Shown: in pieces, positions 43,101-52,100 of the stretch
Numbering within the stretch: position 1 is the stretch's first letter
Layout of the letters: every line of letters starts with the position of its first letter
Source: Distichodus sexfasciatus
Lineage: Eukaryota; Chordata; Actinopteri; Characiformes; Distichodontidae
NCBI GenBank assembly: GCA_032718565.1
Contig: JAVGVS010000096.1
Coordinates: 1,468,398-1,532,397 of the forward strand
Direction: 5' to 3'
Length of the DNA stretch: 64,000 nt
The notes under the pieces: generated by a model
Told to the model about the DNA's origin: nothing
Database searches by the model: none
Seen by the model: the letters and a program-made list of their open reading frames with translations, nothing else
Translations under genes and position numbers: made by a program

Positions 43101-46100
43101 TCCATTGCTCAGTTTGTCCTCCCTGTTGGTCAGCTTTTGTTAACCTCACTGTTCTCTACCTCCTCTCTCCGCTGGCCCGTTGCCTTTCTACTCCTCGCCG
43201 CATGGCGGGACAGCTCTTAAACGGCTGCCTTTCATGAGGAACCGATCCAAAGACAAAGACAAAGTGAAGGCTGTCTACCGGCGCTCCATGTGTAAGACCT
43301 CCGACGGCCACTGCCTCCCAAACCCCACCGCCGTGTGCGCGTTTCTCTCCTCTTTCACACCTTTCCTGCCTTAGTCTGACTTTCAAGGACTGAACCTGTC
43401 ATAAGAGCAGAGCTGTTGATTTGTTTTGAGAATGGGGGTTCGGTAATGTTTGTGTGTTTTCCAAATCCTTTTCTTGTCTAATGACCTTTAAAATGATTTC
43501 AGTACTGATTTTGCTAATTTATGGACTTTATTAGGACTTTACTTAATTATATTTTTAATAATCAATAAATATTAGGGATGCGTGATACAGGAATTATTGC
43601 CCGATGCCGATATCTGATATCTTCATGCTTACATTTGCCAATGCAGATAAATGAGGAACTCAGAGTCGTGCGCAGGCAGCGTTGCGTGCATAAAGATGAA
43701 ATTTTGCTTGCCAACCTTCTACTGTCCGCTCAGATTTTTTTTTTACAACGATGACCCATAGTTCTGACATTTCTAACACAGTGGCAAGTCAAGCAAGCGT
43801 GAAAGCATAGTCAAATGAAGGCGGAGCATTTCGCTGTGAAATCTAAGCATCTGTAATAAAAAACGCGGCCATTATTGGCCAATTCCGATATGATTCCAAT
43901 ATTATTGTGCATCTCTAATAAATAGTTCTGCTTTTGAACAGACCTGATGGGTGCAGAGAAGTCCTGTTTCGGGAAGTAAAGTCCTGACCTGGTTTCCGTT
44001 TTTAACTTTTCACTTAACCAGAAACAGCAAACTGGTTTTAGTTGCTCATCACTTTCAGCGGGTCCTCAAGGTTCTCTTTACTTGCTGTATGACCAGTTTG
44101 GACTGTGTTTTAGAATTTATTGAGGTGATTTTGGTGCCAAACCAGCCAATGACCACCATGAGGCAGCTTGAAATTGATCATTTCAGCAGGCCAGTTTACT
44201 TTCTGAAAGGGAGTTTCCCCCTTGAGTGATGTTTTGTAGATAGATGATACTGAACCTGTAGCTTTAGTTTGTGGACGGTAGTATAATTTAGTTGTGTGTA
44301 GCAGCTGTAGTATTAGTGATGTATAAAATGTGGAACTGACATATTAGCATTGAATAAATGTAGTATTTGGTAGGTGGTGGTGTAAACCAAGTGACCTCTC
44401 TGAGTGTGTGTGTGTGAGAGAGACTTGAGCTGCCTTTGAATTTGGTCTTTTTTCCTGGTGTGAGCTTTATGTCCCATCTCACACTCTGTACTCACTGCAT
44501 CGGGAGCATGGTTACATTGCTGATGCACTGCCTCCTATCCAGCTACCATGTTGGAACTGAAATGGAGCTATCTTACCTTCTCACACACGTACACATATAT
44601 ACACCGCCTTAACCATGAGAGGCTTCATTTCAGCTCTGTGCATGTAATGCTAACATGGCACAAAGTCCTCCATCTCTTTTCTTCTCTAATTCTCATTCAA
44701 TTTTTCTCTCTGTATTTCACTTTTTGTTTTATTCGTTATTTCTTTCTCACTGACTCTCTCACTGTTCTCATCTCTCTCGTCTGTTCCTCCTTTGATTAGG
44801 CACCTGTGCTTGTTTTTACTGTTGAGCTGCATGCATATCTCTCTCTCTCTGCGTCACTCTTTTCTTGCAGCATGCGGTAATAATCCCATCTCTTCCATCT
44901 CAGCCATGAACGACCTCCTGCAGACCATGGCATTGGCTGGGGGCCAGTGGACAGGCAGCACAGACCACCTGGAGGCCCCAGACGACACGTCAGCAGCAGG
45001 TGGGCGCCAACGTATTAAGGACCTTGGATCCATGGCCTACTCCACCACCGCCATCAACTATGCCACTCTCACCCTCCCCGCTGGTCACAGTGCCAAGCAG
45101 AAACTTAAGAATAAAGGTAGAGACGGCACCCAAACCCCATTGTCCTCCAATTTTTTTCAACCAGAGTGCAAGCTACGCAGTACGGCTGCTTGTATCATGT
45201 TTGGAGTGTCTGTGTCCAGGTTTTCTTGGAATTTGTGAGTTTTTTTTTCGAACCCTCACCCTCTGAGGACAGAATTTTTATTTGGGAAATATTATAAGTC
45301 GTACACCAGGTGAAAATGTCTTGTATTTTCCCCTTACAAATTCTCCCTTGAAATGATTGGCCTGTTTTGAAACAGCTTTCATTTAATCTCAATTATTTTA
45401 CTACTTGACATGTAAAATGTTTTAATAGAGAATGTTTATGTGCCCAATTTTACTTGACGAGATCTCATGTTAGATGAGAAACCATTTTCTTTTCACTCAC
45501 TATAATAGGTGTTGCTTATGGTATTGTGAGATTAAGTTTTTGCTTGTTTGCTGCTTGGTTGTTTATCACAGTGGACACATCAAACCATTTCATGCAGCTT
45601 CTTTCCCCCATTATTGCAGCTACAGTGTGTGTTGCTTGTGCGTCTGAGTTTGAGAGTAATGGCTCATGGTTAACATTATCACACTATTAACTGACCTGGA
45701 GAAAATGGCATGCGAATGTATCCAGTCTTTCCGATATCTGTAAAGTCTTGGCGTTCCCTCCTGTAGATAATGCATCCTGTGAGGACGTCACGCCAAACTC
45801 TTCAGATGAGCAAGGTGGAGTTCGAGCCCAAGGTGAGGAAAGTCCTGCACGTGCACACCAAAAGCCTAGATATGCCCCAGTCAACAATCATGACAAAATA
45901 ATAAGACTTTGATGTATTTAAGAACCACGCACCATAAACAAGGCATAGCTATTCTTCATCTCTTCTGCATGACCATCAAAAAAACATTGTCATATTTGTT
46001 TAGTTTGGACAAACATTTATTGCAGATAAACATGTAATGCTTACAATACATACAATATATTACATAATAATAAATTGAGAACAGTCTTATCTGTGGTACA

Positions 46101-49100
46101 GAATTGCACATAAAACAATGTAATGTTATTGTGACACATTGTCTAATAGTAAGAGGTTTGGACATAGTCTTTTTCACCAACCTCCATAAAGAAGTTAGTC
46201 TGGCTTTTGGAGATACAGGCAGTAACATATGCTAATCTCCCCCACACTTCAGCCTGACAGGGTCTCTGAGTCGTAGCACGGTGACTTATAGATTTAGCTC
46301 CAGCCTGTAATGCTCATAAGAGATAACATGCTGTGGGCTTTCATTGGTGGCTTCCAAGTCGCAGCACACCTTCATGACTAAAACATGTACTTGGTCTGCT
46401 CTGGATGCTGCTTAGTGTGAGCCTTTTTGAGATTTGCGTGTAAATCAGGACTCTGCCTGGTGAAGATGTGTCAGGTTAGTTTGAGTTTCACTGCTTCTTC
46501 TCCCCTGTTACAGTAAAAAGCACTGGTCAGTCCAACATTTATTGTCATAACGTAGCTTAAAAGGCTCCCTCATTTCAATTTTATCTAGTCCGTATAGCCA
46601 TTAAAGTGTCCCAGATGCACATGTGAATTGTGTCAAACGAAACATTTGTCTGTAGATGACACTCACTTTGGAGAACGTCTCTGCTGTGAGAAGACTGCAA
46701 GTACAGACTGTTATGGCCATGCATTTCACATGTTTTGACATGTATAACACACACACAGGTTTTAGATGAGACAGGCGTTTCCTGCTGAGATGGAGTGTGT
46801 TAAGTTGCTGTGACAGTGAGGTGTTTGTGTGTAATTAAACAGGACTACAGACCTGTAGCAATGTTGCTGCACTCTCTAGCCCGCGTCCCACCTTGTCCGT
46901 CATGTGCAGAGTCCCCTGTAACATCTGTAGTAAGTTATCCACACTAAAACCTCACTACTTACCCAATCTCTGGTCGAATTGGCAGATATTAACACTCTCT
47001 TACCTTTTCTAAAGGTACAGTTCAGAGAAAAATCAATTTACACAAAACTGTGAAGCTTTTATTAACAACTAATGGAAATGTGTCGTCCCAAGTTGGTATT
47101 ATGTGCTTGCATGAGGAATTTTAGTGATCAAAAGCTTGCATTACATATTAGCGGTTGTTATCCTATCTAGTGCAATTCTAATGAGGCACAGTTTGGACTC
47201 CAGGGTAATGGAGTAGGATATTTGTCTAAATCATTTTTCACTGAACTGTTCAAAACCTCAACCTATTGGGATTTTTACTTGGGTCGTGCATTCAACTCTT
47301 CTGTTTTAGATTTGAGTCTCACAGCCTTGTTTTAGCATTGGTGCTTCATAAGCTCCTCCTTCCTACAGCATAGAGGCCTTTCCCTGTACACTTTTCCGCA
47401 TTTAGTGGGGCATTTTTGGCCCACAAGGCTCCTCCTGTCTACCAGTCTGTGTCACATGGTTGGCAAATTGGCTCTAGGCAAAAAAGGCGCTTGGTTGTTG
47501 CAGCCAGCAGGGACCATCTGCTGAACCAGTGTGATCCTTCTTCATGCTGAGGTCCCTGCCATCCCTGTCCAGCCGCTTGACCATGCACTCTGCATTATGA
47601 CAATATCGCCTATGGTAACAGCAGAGCTAACTCACGAGACTTCACGGTTGATGGCAAAGGTGTGTCCAGATGGCCCAAGTGTGTGCCAGTTTAAAAATAG
47701 TGCAGATGGACTCTCGTGTGTTTTGAACAATAGCGTCAACCGCTGAGCGCTTGGTAGGAGAAGTGGTTAAATAATCTTGCAATAATCTGCCATGACAGTT
47801 CATTGTAATGACGCTGTGGTGATTTTCTGGGATATTAACTGGCTATGGGTGTTTATTGGGTTTAATATTCATGGGATCTGGGTTTGCTTTTGGTGTTTGA
47901 TTTTCGTTCAGCATATTTTAGGAAGCAGCACTTGTGATCAGGACATTTCTTGAAATTTAGAAATGTTCAATATTTAACAAAAAATACCTGGATATTGAAA
48001 TTGAAAATATTATTTGTCATTGTGAACACAGCACACAGTGCAGCACAGCGAAACCTTACCTCTGCATTTGACCCATCTGTAAAGGAGCTGTGGGCAGCTG
48101 ACATGAACAGCGCCCAGGGAGCAGTACGTGGGGATTGTACCTTGCTCTTGAGTACCTCTGTTGTTCCTGTACCCGTCCTGGGATTCGAACCGGTGATCTA
48201 CTGATTATGGGGCGAACACTTTAACCGTTATGCTATCAACTGCCCCTACCAGACTTAATTATTTTGACTTTGCCATGTCCACCACTGGTCAGTTTCCGAC
48301 CATAGCCTAGTGCAGGATTAGCACAAGCTCTACATGACATTTGGTGGAATATGGTAATATTATTGACGACCAACAAGGAGTGCATGTGGTGTGTTTGAAC
48401 TAACAAAATGGCCAGTGTGTGGATATGGTGAAGGTATCGTTGAGAAATTTGGGTCTTTTGAGATATTTCTTGCAATTCAGTGCATTGTTTTCAAATCAGA
48501 GGAGCATGTTGCATATCTGAAGTGTGCAGTGAAGTGTGAAGTTTAGCAAGTTCTAGATAAAGATATTTTTTCCTCACCTAATTTCTAAATTTAAAAATTC
48601 TCTCTCAGGAGCAGTAAATGGAAACATGAGCAGGCCCCAAAGCGAGAGCAGTGGTGAGTTCAGCCTGAGCTTGGACACAGAGGTCTGGTCGAGCAGCAGC
48701 AGCCCCGTGCAGCAGCCTTCCTCCCAGAGGTCGTCCCATCAAAGCCCCCTGCAGCTCCACAGGAACCATGATGCCCCGGCCGCCCAGAGCAAAAGGAAGA
48801 CTGGCTCTCCTGGAAGCGAGGTGCTGTCCCTTCAGCAGTTCCTGGAAGAGAGCGTAGACCTCACCGAGGTGACATCACCTTATTGATAATTTAAAGATGG
48901 GCATTGGGGAAGCTACTTTTAAACGGTAGCTTTTCAAGCTCCAAGCTACATATGATTAAAAGTAACTAAGCTACACTTCAGCTACTGTTTTAATACTGTA
49001 GTCAGCTACTCTACAAGCAACAGGGGATAAGTAGCTAAATACATTGAAACTGTTTCACAGCAACAGATTATTGCTTCCATCTTGGCCAAGGTGGACACCA

Positions 49101-52100
49101 TTCTCTGACTCCACCTCCCAACTGTCAAGAGTGCACTGTGATGCAATGAGTGTGTAGGACATGGTAGCCTATCAGATGCCACTTACTTCTACCAATTCAA
49201 CACCAGTCAGAACCACATAGTAGTTGAAAATATTTAATATATAAAAAAAATATATAATATACAGTCCCAATCAAAAGTTTAAGACCACTTGAAAAATGGC
49301 AAAAAATCATATTTTGCATGGTTGGATCTTAACAAGGTTCCAAGTAGAGCTTCAACATGCAACAAGAAGAAATGGGAGTGAGACAAAACATTTTTTTGAG
49401 CATGCAATTTATTGAAAACAACCCTTAAACTGAAACAGGCTGTTTTACAGCTGATCAAAAGTTTAGGACCACATGCCTTTAAAAGGCCAAATCTGTGCAA
49501 AAATGTGGATTCATTGTCATTTTCTGTCAGGTAGTCACACTGTCATGACATTCTGATGGCAAAGGCCGTTACTGGTGCCGACTGCAGCCCCATAACCATC
49601 AGACGGCATCTGAGACTGAAGGGCTTCAAAAACAAACAGCGTCTTCAAAGGACAGTGTCTCCTTGAACGCCACAGAACTGACCGTTTGGACTTTGCAAGA
49701 GAGCACCAAACATGGGACATTAAAAAGCTGGAAGAATGTTTTATTCTCTGATGAGAAAAAATTTAACTTTGATGGTCCTGATGGTTTCCAACGTTACTGG
49801 CATGACAAGCAGATCCCACCTGAGATGTTTTCTACGCGCCACAGTGAAGGGGGCGCCATAATGGTCTGGGGTGCTTTTTCCTTCAGTAGAACAATGGAGC
49901 TTCAGGAGGTGCAGGGGCATCAAACGGCCGCTGGCGATGTCCAGATGTTGCAGAGAGCATCCCTCATGACTGAGGGCCCTCGTCTGTGTGGTAATGACTG
50001 GGTTTTTCAACAGGACGACGCTTCAGTACACAATGCCTGCAGGGCAAGGGACTTCTTCCAGGAGAATAACATAACTCTTCTGGACCATCCTGCGTATTCC
50101 CCTGATCTAAATCCAATTGAGAACCTTTGGGGATGGATGGCAAGGGAAGTTTACAAAAATGGACAACAGTTCCAGACAGTAGATGCCCTTCGTGCAGCCG
50201 TCTTCACCACTTGGAGAAATGTTCCCACTCACCTCATGAAAACGCTTGCATCAAGCATGCTGCAACGAATTTTTGAAGTGATCAACAATAACGGTGGAGC
50301 TACTCAGTACTGAGTTCATGTTTGGAACTTTGATTTCTGTTTTGGGGGGTTTACGGGTTTTTTTTTGGAGGTGTGGTCCTAAACTTTTGATCAGCTGTAA
50401 AACAGCCTGTTTCAGTTTAAGGGTTGTTTTCAATAAATTACATGCTCAAAAAATGTTTTGTCTCACTCCCATTTCTTCTTGTTGCATGTTGAAGCTCTGC
50501 TTGAAACGTTGTTAAGATCCAACCATGCAAAATATGATTTTTTGCCATTTTGCAAGTGGTCTTAAACTTTTGATCGAGACTGTATAGGAAATATAAAATA
50601 TATACAGTAAATATATCTTTATAAAGAGAGAAAAATAGCAGTATTTTTGTAGTTATTTCGTGTTTTGCCAAACTGCTTGTAAAAAAAATTGCTATTGATT
50701 GGAAAAGCTGTACTGTTTTAAAAGTAGCTTTGCTACTAAAAAAGTAAAGTTGGGTTGGATAAAGTAGGGTTGCTAATTTTAGTTATAAATATTCATGCAT
50801 GAGAAGAGAGCAAAGTTAAGTTTATTTCAGCTAAACTTTATTATTATAATTTTAAGTAGCTTCTCCCATAATCATTAGTTCTTTGTATTGTTTGACCCCT
50901 CCAGTCTGGCAGCCAGGAGAACCTTGAATCATCCCGTCCGTCTGGAGTGACCGAGCCAGTGCAGAAGGAGCGTAGCAAGGGCCGGGGCATCCTGCGCTCT
51001 GCCAGCGGGAAAGCCACATTTTCTGAGTCCAGCTCCACGCGAGCAGGAGGGCCAGGTCGGCCCAGCCTGCGCAAGGCAGAGAGCACCCGCGTAAAGGGCT
51101 CGAACCCTCCCAGGCAAGGCCTCACCTCACAGGGGAAGGCCATGTCTGTATCCGAGCGCCTGGACGCATCCGCCCCCTCCTCTTCCTCCTCCTCCGCAGG
51201 TCTGCCGCGGGCCAGCAGCGTGATCTCGACGGCCGAAGGCACGACGCGGCGGACCAGCATCCACGACCTGCTGTCGAAGGATAGCCGTCAGCCCGTCTCA
51301 GTGGATCCCTCACCCTCCTTGAGCAAGCCTCGCGCCCAGCCGGTGCCCAGTGAGTACCCAGGTTCACCTTGCCCACCACCTCCACCACACCCCAACGCGC
51401 CACCCCAACCTAGCGCCCCAACCACACCCCTGCCCAAGTCCGCTAGCATGCCGTGCACTGGCCACGTCCCCAGCGTAGAGGACCCCGAGCTGTCCAGTCT
51501 GCAAGACTTCTTAGGCCCCTCCTTCACTGTAGATTCCATTTTCCTGGACTCTATCTTTAGTGAGCCGGTGTTCGCAGGCGGCGCAAGAAACCAAGCCATC
51601 CTTTCCCTCAACACCTCCCTCGTTAGCAACATCAGTGGCCCACCCCTGAAACTCAGAGAGTCCAAGTCCAGTCAAGGTCAGCCGAACGGCCAAAATGATA
51701 GCCCCCCAGAAACAAGAATAGGCGGAAGGGATGGCGACAGCAGTCACACCGCTGCTTCCAACCAGTCCGCTCCCTTGAGTTCAGAGGACAGCCAGTCGCT
51801 GTGGTACGAATACGGCTGCGTGTAACACGTCGGGAAAGTCTGATCCCCCTGTCCTGTCTGGTGATGGTCAAGCACCTGCATGTACTCTTCCCAGCACTAC
51901 CATGTTTTTTTGTTCTTCTGTTCCATTTTATACATTTATTTTTCAGTTTTGCTGACTTCATAACCACGCTCTTCCTCGTTTTGGTCCTGTTTTTGTTGCG
52001 TGGGAAATGTGTAACCTGTTCTTCTACGATCCGTCTGCTGAACTCACATGTCCAAGTGTTTGCATGCATGGTGATCTTTGCGTTTTACGAGACATAGAAT

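Larger units (their letters stand above)
40612..44870 (+). other. Alternatively spliced ccdc88a interval
   Basis: 4.3 kb holding two probable cassette exons (42,321 and 43,214), a hAT MITE (41,075-41,854), two smaller MITEs (41,913-42,066; 43,574-43,920), a CT-rich tract (42,130-42,310) and a (GTCT)n run near 42,895. No other gene. Confidence 0.7.
48896..50872. mobile_element. MITE interrupted by a Tc1 element
   Basis: The left part (ttggggaagctacttttaaa, ggtagcttttcaagctccaa) and the right end, whose reverse complement starts tatgggagaagctacttaaa, form terminal inverted repeats. A Tc1 copy splits it. Another fragment lies at 25,717-25,790. Confidence 0.65.

Noticed and set aside
5151..51825. 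Assignment of the large gene as ccdc88c (Daple) because of the YGCV end.
   Set aside because: The GBA motif, the [21 protein letters not shown] block, the EQQSS terminal exon and the prorsd1 neighbour all point to ccdc88a.
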